Shown: one piece after another, positions 34,340 to 47,950 of the stretch
How positions within the stretch are numbered: position 1 is the stretch's first letter
Layout of the letters: the number at the start of each line of letters is the position of its first letter
Source: Selaginella moellendorffii
Taxonomy: Eukaryota; Streptophyta; Lycopodiopsida; Selaginellales; Selaginellaceae
Assembly: GCF_000143415.4 (NCBI RefSeq)
Contig: NW_003314298.1
Span: forward strand, 727,014 to 791,013
Reading direction: 5' to 3'
DNA length: 64,000 nucleotides
Notes under the pieces: generated by a model
The model's input: the letters and a program-made list of their open reading frames with translations, nothing else
Told to the model about the DNA's origin: nothing
The model's database searches: none
Position numbers and translations under genes: made by a program

Positions 34340-34745
34340 TTATTTCCAGAGCAGGAGAATGCATGAGAGTCGCGTGGAAGGATCTCATACCTCATGTTTT
34401 GGGTGTAGATTTTCATGACAGGATGCAATCCTTTCACAGGACAAGGATTGGTTTGCCATGGTCTGGAATCCTGCCTAAGATTCTTCCATCACTTTGTTTG
34501 AAAAGCGAACCATGTTATAAGGTGTCTGGAAAGGGGGGGTCTGTGTACTAGTGATGGCACCAATACATGTAAATGATTCAGGAAAAACAGGATTGTGGAC
34601 CAAGGTTGTGACTTTGTTTCATTGTCATAACTATACTAGCTATGATTCCCTTGTGGTTACAATCTTTGTGATTGAGGTGTGGATATCTCCGGTATTGGGC
34701 TTCAAAACAAAGACATTGGAGAGCTAATGACATTGTGAATATATT
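34340..34745 (+). pseudogene. Fourth F-box fragment
   Basis: A strongly deleted version of the same gene. VAWKDLIPHVLGVDFHDRMQ, LPKILPSLCLKSEPC and the end (TTCAAAACAAAGACATTGG, cf. KTKTW) are recognisable in three frames. It lies directly downstream of the third copy, so these two may be a tandem duplicate. Confidence 0.65.
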
Positions 34746-35151
34746 TGCTAGAAATATTTAGTCAAGTTTGATAATATTTACTGAATCAGCAAATTATCTC
34801 TGTGTTTAATTTTACTTTTTTCCTAGTTGAAAAATCACAGTAAGCTTTCTGAATCCAAGCTTCACTTTTGACCAGGAGATCTCTACGAGAGAACACCTCT
34901 TGCCACAGATCCTGACTTCCCTCTTCAGAATTCCTTAGCCAAATCCAAAAGAAATTATTTGGTCAGCAGAATGGAAGTGTAAGATTTTCGTGTTGATCAT
35001 CTAAGGAAAATCGATGGAACTCTCTCTCTCTCTCGATAGAAAAGACTAGCCCCTCCTCCCTGCCTGCCTATCTATACTGCTAATTCTTTGAAATGAAAAT
35101 ACCAGAATGAATAGAACGTACTTTTAGCGTCGCTTGACATCATCATCCCGA

Positions 35152-36714
35152 TCACGCCTTGTTGCTCTCGCTCTCGCTCTCGTTCTCGTCGAAGCTCTCG
35201 TCGGCCGCCTTCTCTTCTTCCTTCTCCACTTCTTCTTTCTCCACTGCCTTGCTCACCCCCTTTCCGGAGCACATCGCCAGATTGGTACAAGTCTCCGCGT
35301 CGGGGCTCACTCCGGCCTCCACCATGATATCAAACACCTTCCTTGCATCCTCCACCCTCTGTGCCTCGCAAAGCTTCGCCACCAGCACCTTAAACTCCAA
35401 GTTATACTTGATTTGGTGCTTCCTCATGAGCTCCGCCACCTCCACCGCTCGGTCCAGCTCCCCAGCCTCGCACAGCAAGCTCACGATCTTCAAGTCGGTC
35501 GGCTCCGTCGCCCGGATCAGCTGCTCGAAGATTCTCATCGCGTCGTCGTACCGCTTGTTCTCCACTAGCTTGTGGACGAAAGTCTTGAGCGGGGCACAGC
35601 GAGTCTTCACGTCCAGCACCGAGAACATCTTGTCCGCGACTTTGAGAGCGTCGTCCAGGCGGTCCCTGGAGTGGAGAGCGTGAATGAGCACCTGGAACGT
35701 CCCTTCGTGATGCACAACTCCCTTGTCCAAGCTCTCCATGAGCTCCGCCACCGCTTCGTCCATCTTGTCCGCCCGGCACAGCCCGTTAATCAGCTGGTTG
35801 TATCCTCCGGCGTCGAGCAGCCACCCTCGAGCGGTGTGCTCGCGCTGGAGCTCCAGCATCCCGTCCACTCCATCTCGGTCCCAGCGCATGAGGAGCAGCC
35901 GGTTGAGAGCCGAGCCGTGTGGAGTGAATCCACGCTCGGTCATCTCGGCCAGGACCTCGTCAGCTTTCTCGTTGTTCTTGGAGTTGATGTAGCCGATGTA
36001 AGTCGCCGAGTAGGCCATCCTCTGGACCTCAGGGAGGTCACTGAGCTCGTTGGCAATGAACGCTCGAGCTTCCTCCAGCTTCTCGCCGTTCCGAAGAACC
36101 GTGACGAACCGATGGACGGCCTTGCTCTCGGCGCAAAACTCCGGGCGGGTTGTGGCCCAGCGGAAGAGCGGCAGAGCAAACTCGGCGGAGGATCCAGCCA
36201 TGGCGCGCTCCAGCGCCGCCACCGAGAAGGGCCCCTCGTACTCGGCCAGCTTCTTCTTGAGCACCTCCACGTCGCCACTGGATTTGGATATGATGCTCTT
36301 GAGCGTCTTGAGCGTCTTGAGCATCGGCGGGGAATCACCACTCTTCTTTGCTGGGGCAGCAGCGTCATCGCTCTTCACGGGCTCACTAGCCTTCTTCTTT
36401 TTCTCCCCCTCGATCTTCTTCTTCTCTTCATTCTTGCTTGGGCTCTTCGCCTCCTCGCTTTTGGGCGACTCCTCCTCGACCTTCTCGGCCTTCTTCCGCG
36501 GCGCCCTCTTCTTCTTGGGCTTGGCCTCCTCGATCGAAGCAGCAGCAGCAGCAGCGGCGGCAGATCCCTCTTCCTCGCTCACGCCCGCCGCCGCTTCCTC
36601 CACCGCTGCAGCATTCTGGGCTGCCGCTGCGTACCTAGCGCTCGCGCCGTAGCTCGAGATTCTCCGGATCACACCGCTGCTGAATGCGCACAATCCGCGC
36701 CTGGGAGCCAACAT
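35152..36714 (-). CDS. P-class pentatricopeptide repeat protein, organelle-targeted
   Basis: Intronless, 520 residues from ATG 36714. The first ~30 residues are basic, Ser/Ala-rich and lack acidic residues (MLAPRRGLCAFSSGVIRRIS), as in a mitochondrial or plastid transit peptide. Residues about 35-145 are a low-complexity Ala/Lys/Glu-rich linker. PPR motifs follow from about residue 200 to 480, for example YSATYIGYINSKNNEKADEV, YNQLINGLCRADKMDEAVAE, FQVLIHALHSRDRLDDALKV and FKVLVAKLCEAQRVEDARKV. The C-terminus is a Glu/Lys-rich acidic tail. There is no E or DYW extension, so it is a P-class protein, expected to bind organellar RNA for stability, processing or translation. A broken copy lies at 22400-23095. 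Tandem teloboxes stand just upstream. Confidence 0.88.
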   Translation of the reverse strand: MLAPRRGLCAFSSGVIRRISSYGASARYAAAAQNAAAVEEAAAGVSEEEGSAAAAAAAASIEEAKPKKKRAPRKKAEKVEEESPKSEEAKSPSKNEEKKKIEGEKKKKASEPVKSDDAAAPAKKSGDSPPMLKTLKTLKSIISKSSGDVEVLKKKLAEYEGPFSVAALERAMAGSSAEFALPLFRWATTRPEFCAESKAVHRFVTVLRNGEKLEEARAFIANELSDLPEVQRMAYSATYIGYINSKNNEKADEVLAEMTERGFTPHGSALNRLLLMRWDRDGVDGMLELQREHTARGWLLDAGGYNQLINGLCRADKMDEAVAELMESLDKGVVHHEGTFQVLIHALHSRDRLDDALKVADKMFSVLDVKTRCAPLKTFVHKLVENKRYDDAMRIFEQLIRATEPTDLKIVSLLCEAGELDRAVEVAELMRKHQIKYNLEFKVLVAKLCEAQRVEDARKVFDIMVEAGVSPDAETCTNLAMCSGKGVSKAVEKEEVEKEEEKAADESFDENESESESNKA

Positions 36715-36740
36715 TGATCTTCCTCCTCCTCGTCGCGAAG

Positions 36741-36759
36741 AACCCTAAACCCTAAACCC
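36741..36759. promoter_or_regulatory. Tandem telobox
   Basis: AACCCTAAACCCTAAACCC, about 27 bp upstream of the PPR start codon. Teloboxes are common in promoters of plant translation and organelle-biogenesis genes. Confidence 0.6.
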
Positions 36760-36990
36760 CCGGATAGCGGCGCAAAGGCAAAAAGGAAACAAGATATTTT
36801 CTAGAGATCCCAACCGAATATTCGAATTTCAAATCAAAACTTTTAGCGCGCTCTTATTCTTCTCTCGTTTTCTCGTAACTCTCTTTGGTTCTCAAAAGAA
36901 ATCAGCCGCTGCGTTTGCGTCCCTGCTGCTAGCTAGAAACCACCAACGAGCGAACAAAATCGATCGAATCGTGGGAGAGATGGATCTCGC

Positions 36991-39744
<2,754 letters not shown>

Positions 39745-39995
39745 TCTGGAATCCAGGATCGCTCTTAGACCCTAGAATCGCTGCATGCAAGGGGGAAAGA
39801 ACAAAATACCTCGCTGGAGCCCCAAGATCCGGTAAGAAATACCCCAATCGCGCGCCTCACCAGCAATCGATCGAGCAGAGCTACACCGCCAGCATGCTGT
39901 TGCAATGCAGCGCAATCAAGCTATCGAACAAGAGGAGACGAGATACGATACCCTGATCGTCGCCTGGGCGCGAGAGAGAGGAAAGAAACGAAGAG

Positions 39996-40094
39996 CCCTA
40001 ACCCTAATTTTGCACTTGTGGTCGGTGGAGAAATAGACGCGTCGTGGGTTCGAGCCCCACCAGAGATTCCAGCGAATATTTAGGGTTTTAGGGC
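39996..40094. promoter_or_regulatory. Shared divergent promoter with teloboxes
   Basis: CCCTAACCCTAA at 39996-40007 and TAGGGTTTTAGGG at 40081-40093 lie in the 362-bp gap between the helicase start (39744, minus) and the RecX start (40107, plus). Confidence 0.5.
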
Positions 40095-40106
40095 GGGAGG
40101 AGCGCG

Positions 40107-41715
40107 ATGGCGCTCAAGCCGATCGGCAGCTGGTGCGCGCTTGGAAGCCGGCATTGCGGTCGAGGTATTGGAATTCCAGCCGATGCGATGGTTTCGATTC
40201 ACTGATTTCTAGTTCTAGGAAAATGGAGGTCTCTCGGCACGGCGAGAGCGAGCTCTAGCGGCAAGCCCTCTCAGATACCCTCCCTGGTGCGTTACATCCC
40301 CAAGCTAGCTAGAAAATACGACGGGGAAATCCTCGAGAACGTTCACTTTCCCCGGACGATTTCTAGCGGTGAAGACGATGGTGAAGAAGAGGAATTTGGG
40401 AGTGGATTCTTTGACAGTGATTCACAGGCTGGGAAGAAGAAGAGGAAGGGTGCCCGGTTCTATTTTGATGACACGGAGAAGCAGCGTAGCGAGCTCGGGT
40501 TAGCATCCTTTAGAAGGAATGCTATAGACCTGGAAGAGTTTGAAGAAGGGAGTGAAAGAAACGATGCGGTGTCTAGCAACGAGATGATTTCTACAGAAGA
40601 ATCTAGCAGCGAGGAAGAGACTTCCGGGCAACAAGAAAGACTTTCAAGCTTGCATCGAATTACTAAGGAGCAGCCACCAAGAACAAAGGAGGTGAAAACT
40701 TCGATAAGAAAAGAGGTTCTTTCAAGCTTGCAACTAGTTCCAGCATCACGGCTCGTTTCAAGGCCAAGACCGGGACCTTCCACTGCGGTTTTGGATTCTA
40801 AAGCCGCTACGAGTGACGACGACATTCCTTCACAGTGTCCAGCAATGCGTTTACTTCCAGCATCGCAGCTCAATTTAAATCCCAGAAGCATGGAAGATGA
40901 TGAACCGGAGGAGTTTGACGATGAAGAAGAGGAGGATGCGTTGTTCGCCCTTGAAGTCCAGAAGCGAAAGACAGAGTTGCCAAGCTTTCCAGACAGCGGT
41001 GGAGAGAGAACGGCTGCGAAGAACTATGCCGTTTTTCTGCTGAGTAAATGGTATGCTCTCTCTTCTCCTTGTTTTTTCATTTCTCTTTCCATCGTAGCAT
41101 CATTTTTTCGCATTCAGGCAAAGAACCGCTGCGGAGCTCCGGAAGAAACTGAGTGAGAAGAACTACTCTGTCCAAGTAACGGAGAGCACAATCGCTGCAC
41201 TGCGAGAAGAGTAAGCTGGTTTTATCTCGGTGTCCATTTCGTTGCTCATGGACTCTTCTTTTAAGCAGAGGATTGCAGAGCGACACTTCTTTCGCAGAAG
41301 TTTTTGCACAGTCGAGGTGGAACACGAGAGGCTGGGGTCCAAAACGGATAAAACACGTAAGTATTTGTCATGTTTTCTTCTCAAGCTTTCCCTTGTCTGT
41401 CGCGGTCAGGAGCTCGTCCGCAAGGGTGTTGACACCGCCAACATCGATCGCGCGCTGCAAAAAGTGTTCAAAGCGGACGGGGATGGAAACATTGTACAGG
41501 ACGACGATGACATGCAGTGGGGAATGTCAAAACAAGCCCAGGAGCACATCTTTGCTCTCTCTGCTCGGAAGTGGAGTAGCGGAGGCAATATCTCGGTGCA
41601 AGCTCGGAGTCGGAGGCTAGCAGGGTGGCTCCAGCGAAGAGGATTCAGCTGGAAAGTAATCAATGGGATCATCCACATATTGGAAGGAAATGGATCCTTT
41701 CAAAAAAGTTTGTAG
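40107..41715 (+). CDS. RECX: RecX-domain protein with long acidic N-terminal region
   Basis: Five exons: 40107-40164, 40219-41050, 41118-41210, 41269-41356, 41410-41715; 1377 bp, 458 residues. The C-terminal ~190 residues hold RecX three-helix repeats: ALEVQKRKTELPSFPDSG and AKNYAVFLLSKWQRTAAELR, then KKLSEKNYSVQVTESTIAAL, DTSFAEVFAQSRWNTRGWGP plus KRIKHELVRKGVD, and LAGWLQRRGFSWKVINGIIH. In bacteria RecX caps RecA filaments; plant nuclear homologues (At3g13226 type) are thought to act on organellar RecA. The N-terminus (MALKPIGSWCALGSRHCGR, then WRSLGTARASSSGKPSQ) is basic and Ser-rich, fitting a transit peptide. Residues about 60-255 are a Glu/Ser-rich, probably disordered insert absent from bacterial RecX. 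Short introns of 52-67 bp. Confidence 0.9.
40287..40960 (+). other. Acidic low-complexity region within the RecX gene
   Basis: Codes for Glu/Asp/Ser-rich stretches (GEDDGEEEEFGSGFFDSDSQ, STEESSSEEETSG, EDDEPEEFDDEEEED), and for a twice-used VLSSLQLVPASRL / AMRLLPASQLNLN pattern. It is likely disordered. Confidence 0.7.
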
Positions 41716-43200
41716 TGATATTCAGAAGATTGTATGTATATGACTTAGATTTTTATTTTTCCATCACATAAAAAACATTAATTCAACATATGTATTTTCC
41801 AATAATTATACATTTGTTTACACAACAAATATTGAAACTGACTTCATTTATATTAAATTATACAATTTTAAGTTTTTGCATTTCTCAAGAGAAACGATTT
41901 TACTAATTGTGGTTCAGTAATTTTTAATTTGAATGTATTGCACTAATTTAACCTTTAGCATATTGTCATTTTTGCAAATTTAGTTATAAGAAAATGACCA
42001 AAAATCTTGAATAAAAAGGTTTTAATGACACAGACAAAGAAGTATATTACATATGTTAATATAGTAATATTTAAAAACTGTAAATAAATATATCTATTGT
42101 ATTATATATATATATATAAAATATAATTTGAAAAAGCTAAAACTATTATTATAATGATAATTTTCGAAATTAGAGAAATTAAAGGTGTAATATTTGTTGT
42201 AAGAAGTGAGGTAAACTTTTATTATACGATAAGGTGGTCTATAACATTTTCTAACTTTATTTATTTTTAAATATGCAAATAATATATGAAATCTAAATTT
42301 TTAATCAAATGAATGTAGCAGTATGTTATTTAAATTTTTAATTATCACCAAAAATAGAAAATTATGCTTTTTAAATATTTATGAGTTTTGTTATAATTGG
42401 TTTACTAAAGATGAATAATTAACACCATTATAACACAAAGGTTTTATAAATGTTTTTATATTTTATAATTCGGCATAAAAAATGTAACTTATAATTAAAT
42501 GTATGACCATTTTTATGAATAATATAATTATATTGTGTGTTTAAAAGGAACATTGTAAATAAAATAATATTAAAAGAGGTAATAACATAAGTTTGTTTAA
42601 ATGCAACTTACAAGTAATGCATTGATATTTTTGTTATATTAATGCAACTTATAAGTAATACACATAAAGGTAAAGGTTTCTAATTTTTATTAAAAATAAT
42701 ATATATATATATATATATGGAAATTTATAACATTAAAATTTCATATTATAATTCAGATTTGTTCATGCATAAAGAAAATTTAAGCAACTATAAAGTATTT
42801 CATTATATTTTTATTCTTAAAAAATAAAAAATAATATTTAGTTGAAACTTTATCTTTATCTTCTTTTTATTTAAATAAAAATGTAACACCATTATCACCA
42901 TATTGTATTGAATTGGTGTATATTTGTAAGTATATTTTAATCGTTCCAGCATCTGCTTGTTTAATTGCAGCCAGACACGTAAAAAGCTGATCAATCACGA
43001 GGAAGTGGCCGGATGGCAGCCGTCCGATTGTCTGGCGTCTCGTACTGGACGGTCCCGCGTCCCCAGCCGTTCGATCACAAGTTTGGCAGCTGTAACTTTT
43101 TTTCCACTACGTGGTGCTACCCAACGGTGGAGATTTACCGCGTTGATAATTTCCAATTTCTTATGTTGTGTCGGGAAGAATAAAAACCTTATTATTTTCT
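41716..43200. other. AT-rich intergenic spacer with (TA)n microsatellites
   Basis: About 1.5 kb, very AT-rich. (TA)n tracts lie at about 42098-42118 and 42695-42718. The last ~250 bp become GC-rich and lead into the MCA 5' region. No gene or terminal repeats seen. Confidence 0.6.
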
Positions 43201-43264
43201 CGTGCGCTCCTCCGTCTCTCTCTTCTCTCTCTCTTTCTCTTGTGCGTGCGTGCGTGCTTTGGCG

Positions 43265-43318
43265 ATGGCGGACGATAGCGACGATTCGAGCAGCGATGCG
43301 GCGCTGGGAGCTCACTAA
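43265..43318 (+). other. Possible upstream ORF in the MCA leader
   Basis: An ATG-initiated 17-codon frame (MADDSDDSSSDAALGAH, stop TAA) lies 236 bp before the MCA start, after a CT-rich leader-like tract. If transcription starts upstream of it, it could reduce MCA translation. It could also be part of a spliced 5' UTR. Confidence 0.35.
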
Positions 43319-43553
43319 CGCCGGTATGCTCGCATTTCACGAATTCCTGGTAGAAAAATCCGGCCGGCTGGAGCTCCGGCTGGAAATTTCGCTGTGGCGC
43401 GCCTAGGGTTGTCTAGATCGTCGAGAGCTCGCACGATTGAGCTCCGAGGCAGGCGCTGGATGGAATCCCAGCGATTCTACAGGCGCTGGGGTGGAATCGG
43501 TGGAATGTAGCTAGCGGACAGGGCATAGAGCAGGGAAATTCTTGGCGGACGAG

Positions 43554-45229
43554 ATGGTTTTCCCGGTGGGGGACGTGGCGACCGTTGCCCAGATTGCTGG
43601 CCTTGATTCTCTCAAGCTCATAGCGGCTGTTGCGGCCGCGGCCAAGAACGCGCGCATGCACAAGAAGAACTGCCGGAATTTCGCGCAGCACTTGAAGCTC
43701 ATTGGGAATTTGCTGGAGAAGCTGAGGCTATCGGAGCTCAAGGAGCATCCAGAGACTAGCGAGCCTCTCGAGCGTCTAGAGGAGGCTCTCAGGAAGGCTT
43801 ACATCCTCGTCAACAGCTGCAAGAACAAGAGCTACCTCTACCTTTTGGCGATGGGATGGAACATCGTTAACCAGTTCAAGCTCCGGCAGGCCGAGATCGA
43901 CCGACTTCTCCAAATTATTCCTCTCATCAGTCTCGTAGATAACAATCGGGTACGCTGGCAGCGTGATCTTTCTTTCTTTTTCTTATTTTTTTTGTTTTGC
44001 TCTTTGGTTTGTTCGCTCGTCCATCTTTCTCACTATTTTGGTTTGTTTTACAGGCCAAGCGAGAGCTCCGTGAGATACAACGAGACCAGAAAGAGTACAC
44101 TCTGGACGAAGACGAGCTCCGGCTCCAGGAAACAGTTCTAAAACCTGACTTAAGCGTCAACGAGTCGAGGGAGCTGCGGAGGAACCTCTCTCGGAACTAC
44201 CCGGGGCTTGCTCTCGAGGAAGCTCTCCGGAAAGAAAACAAAAAGCTCAAGAAAGAGCTCCAGAAGATGCAGTCCCTCATGGAGGAAGACCAGTGCGACG
44301 TGATCCGCCGTCTTATTGACATCACCGAGACTGACGTGAAGGGTACCTACGAGAAGGATCCCGATTATATGAAAGAAGCCAAGAAGTACGAGCAATCCAA
44401 TTACGAGCAGTCCAACTCCGACGCATACACCTATCAGGAGAGCCACAAATCCAAGTAAGCTGGCTTCCATCAGATGATTCCAGCTTTGTGATTCTAATCT
44501 TCGTGTGAACAGTGAAACGGCTTCTAAATCCTGGCAACTACAAGATTGGCATCATGATCTTTATGGATGCTGTGGGAGCCCCCTGCTGTGTAAGCCAACT
44601 AAATTATGTGTGTTAACGTAAAGTGGCTTGCGTGTGCTACAGGCGTGGGGACATTCTTGTGCCCTTGCTGCACATTTGCTACAGTCGCGGCGACTGCCAC
44701 TAATGGAATAATGCGTGAGTAAGCTTTTCATCAAACCATGCTGATTCTCACTTACGTTTTTATTTCTTCTATGTGGGGCCTCAGCCAAGCATGCTGCTTG
44801 CACAAACTGTTTGATTTACACGATGGTGCTTAGCTGCTGCTTCTACACCTGTTGCTTCCGGCGTAAACTACGCAAGCTCTACAACATCGAGGTACAGATC
44901 CACTTATTTGATTGTTTTATTTTCTCCTGATCGCGTGGATGACAGGGCGGGTCCTGTGACGATTGTTGGGCGCATTTCTTGTGCTTCTGCTGCGCGCTCG
45001 TTCAAGAGGCACGGGAAATCAAAGCTCGTGAACGGGATGGAGGTAATTGCAACACTCTTCTCCTGTTTTATTACGTGATTGCGAATTAGGTGAATGCGTG
45101 CTTGCATGTGATACTCTTTGGTGATCCATTCTCACTTACACTTTTGGTGCCTGCGCATTTGCAGAGGGCAGTAGCAGCCAGAAGAGGATGATGCCGCCAT
45201 CGGAGCAATGCATGGAGCGCGATCATTGA
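43554..45229 (+). CDS. MCA1: MCA1/MCA2-type mechanosensitive calcium channel protein
   Basis: Seven exons: 43554-43949, 44054-44454, 44513-44589, 44643-44714, 44785-44891, 44946-45042, 45165-45229; 1215 bp, 404 residues (Arabidopsis MCA1 about 421). The N-terminal part matches the ARPK/MCA region: VAQIAGLDSLKLIAAV (predicted membrane segment, with Asp18 at the position of the Asp reported essential in Arabidopsis MCA1), MHKKNCRNFAQHLKLIGNLL, YLYLLAMGWNIVNQF and EYTLDEDELRLQETVLK. A coiled-coil follows (about 210-240, RKENKKLKKELQKMQ). The C-terminal PLAC8 region is Cys-rich: WHHDLYGCCGSPLLC, GTFLCPCCTFATVA and AHFLCFCCALVQEAREIK. MCA proteins form plasma-membrane Ca2+-permeable channels that answer touch, osmotic and cold stimuli. 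Start: the ATG at 43554 is the first Met in frame after an upstream stop. Confidence 0.94.
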
Positions 45230-45770
45230 CCCCCCTTGTGCAATACCACCAACACTTAAACAAGGAGGTACTTTTGGATAGTGAAATGCTGGCTGGCTTT
45301 CGTGAGAGTGAGTGACAGAAGTATGTTTTGGGACTGATTTCTCGAGTATGTTTCGTTTTCCCTACTTATACTTCCACGGCAGGGACAAGCCGAGAGAAAG
45401 TTTTTGTTTGTCGGAGAAGTTTGGAGGGAGGGAGAAAAAGAGAGGGGGAGAGAGATTTGGTGTTTGGTTGGGTTTGGTTTGTGACAGGTCAGGATTGTAA
45501 GAACAAGGCGTCAAAGCGAAGATAAAGATGGATCGTCCATCCATCAAAAGATATAACTTGCAACACTCGGTACCCATGGATGGAGCCAGCAAGCAAGCAC
45601 ACACAGAGGTACTTAAAAACTTGCCTTGATGGATATTTACTCGCTCGTCGTCTCGCCATGTCTTTACTTCCAGCCAAGCAAGCAGCAGTGCCGCCTTGAT
45701 TGGTGCACACGACGTTTGCATCCCTTTGTCATCCACGTTTTTATTTATATGCGGCTTTGAAAATCGCGGC

Positions 45771-45774
<4 letters not shown>

Positions 45775-45802
<28 letters not shown>
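45775..45802. repeat. (CT)n microsatellite
   Basis: About 14 CT units, uninterrupted. Confidence 0.9.
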
Positions 45803-45805
<3 letters not shown>

Positions 45806-46264
45806 TTTCAAGGGGGGGATCTTTTCCAAGCGCGAAAGTGATTTGCGTTTGCATGGCAACGATGCAAACGCGAAAAAGGAACTCGCTGTCTACGTATGTG
45901 TATCCAATTCAATCACATTTACGCGATGGGAGCCCTACGTCATCGTCGTCATGTCCAAACGCTCCCTTTCCAGCCTCTGCCAAACAAAAATTAAATAAAG
46001 AGGGAGAGAAAAACGTCTCTAAACCTCTTCTTTGTAGCAGCTTTGGTAGAATGAATATAAGCGTTCGCTCGTTTGCCTCTCTCTTGCCTCTCTAATCTAA
46101 TCTCCATCGATCATCTCCCTCCCTCTCCCAAACCCCAAAACCCAAAAGAAGAAAGAAGAAAGAAGAGAAAAAGAGAGCGAAGAAAAAAATGTAGGAATCG
46201 CCTCGCCCGCCAGTGTCGTAAGAAGAAAAAAAGAAAAGTAGCTCCAGACATCCCCAGTCCATCC

Positions 46265-46286
46265 AGAGAGAGAGAGAGAGAGAGCC
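46265..46286. repeat. (GA)n microsatellite
   Basis: About 11 GA units. Confidence 0.85.
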
Positions 46287-46649
46287 CTTCCTTCCACTTC
46301 CCACCACCACCTCAGTTCTCCTCGTTCCACTCAAAGCGCTTCGCCACCCACTGTTTCACCAATCTCCAAGCTGTCTGTGATGGACTGCTAAAGGCGCTTG
46401 CCTCTTCTTCCTCCTCCCTGTTTTTCTATCCATTTCTTCGCTTTCTCATCCTCTGGGGCCTGGCCTGGCCTGGCCTGGGCTTGGCTGGGCTGGACTGGAC
46501 TGCTTCCGTGGTAGAGGCCTCTGATCTCCTCCAAGCACAAGAAAGCCTGCGCACTGCTTCTCTCTGCCTATGTGTGTGTTGTTGCACGTGGTACACTGCC
46601 GCTGAGCCCGTGCACGGTGCGTTTGCTGCTGCTTAGTAGTAAGTGAAAC

Positions 46650-46677
46650 GAGAGAGAGAGAGAGAGAGAGAGAGAGG
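46650..46677. repeat. (GA)n microsatellite
   Basis: About 13 GA units. Confidence 0.85.
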
Positions 46678-47127
46678 AAGAGGCCCACCTTTTCTCTCTC
46701 GCCTTCTCTTGGACTTTGTGTGTCCCTCCTCCTGCTCTTTCTTGTAAGAAAGTACCAAAGTGAAGTGATGATGAAGTGATGATCCTTCCATCACCTCTCC
46801 TGTGTATATACTTTTTTGCCTTTCTTCTATCCCCCTCTGTGACCGCTTCGCCTCTGCCGAGAGGCGGCTTTTATAAACCGATGCCGAATGGGGGAAGCTG
46901 TGAATGAAGAAACGGCGACAGATTGCGAGAATTAGCCCCCCTTCTCTCCCGAGGACGCAAGAAAATGAAGACGAGGCGTACCTACGGTGTGGTGGTCTCT
47001 TTCACGTTCAATCTCGCCATGTCCGTAGACCCAAAGTGGAAGTGTATGTAGTGAGTGTGAATTGTTTGTATGCTTGGATCAAAAAAGCTGCCCGCTCGCT
47101 GCTGCGCTTGCCTGTGAGTCACTGCGC

Positions 47128-47155
47128 TTGCTGCTGCTGCTGCTGCTGCTGCTGC
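47128..47155. repeat. (GCT)n trinucleotide repeat
   Basis: Nine consecutive TGC/GCT units, outside any recognised coding region. Confidence 0.85.
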
Positions 47156-47950
47156 TACACTGAGCTCTCACTTGTGGAGTATCGGAGCGATGGGCAATAG
47201 AGATCTCCGTTGGTAGCTTCTGGCTTGCTGCTGCGAGCTGAGACGAGAGCCCAAGAGAGCAGCTCTCCCTTTCCATCTCTGTTGTCAAACTGATCCTCAT
47301 CAACTTCCGACGCCGTGCGCTTCAACTTTATCCTGTGTATAAAGTTTGCCTTCTTCCACACCGCTCTCTCGTACAAAATGCCCCTTCCGGCCAAAACGAT
47401 GCACCGACTGGATAAACACCCGACCCCGACCTCTGTGAGAAGGCAAGGCCCTGGATCCCGAAGAGAATGGCTTGCCTCCAACCTGACTCAAAACAAAAGC
47501 CGGGACCCCCCTCCCCAGTTCCTGAGCAGCAGCATGTATCTCTCTCCTAGTGATAAAAGCCTGCAACACAAACAGCATTCAAGAAGTCATTTTTTCCTCG
47601 ATCAAGTACCAAGTTTTTCTGGTGCACTAGAAAACTAGACATTTAGGACAATCATGTTGGGGAGACAGTACCCATGGATACTGCAGGATGCTGCTGCGGC
47701 GGAGGAGGAAATATAAGCCACTCCTCAAGGAAAAGCAAAGCCGCACAGCACCAAAACAAAAAAACGTCGCCCACAAAACAAGCAAAACTGATCATCTGGA
47801 AGACTGGAACACCAACACCGAAACACAACGACCAAGCCAACCAAACCGATTCCCCAAACAACAAATTTCACAAGAAAAAAAAGAAAGAAAAAAAAAGAAA
47901 AAAAAGGAAAAACGAAGAAACCAAAAAAATGCAGCATACCAAAATCAAGA

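Larger units (their letters stand above)
45230..47640. other. Long intergenic region with simple-sequence tracts
   Basis: The first ~300 bp are probably MCA 3' UTR. The remainder is pyrimidine/purine-rich and has no convincing coding frame. Simple repeats include (CT)n, (GA)n and (CTG)n, listed separately. It may contain long UTR sequence of an unrecognised transcript. Confidence 0.5.

Noticed and set aside
35572-36717. 381-codon plus-strand frame opposite the PPR gene
   Set aside because: It is the antisense shadow of the GC-rich PPR coding sequence, with no domain.
40044-40060. tRNA T-arm-like sequence GTGGGTTCGAGCCCCAC
   Set aside because: The stem-loop is perfect, but no matching acceptor, D-arm or anticodon arm is found upstream. 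It looks like a chance or relic B-box.
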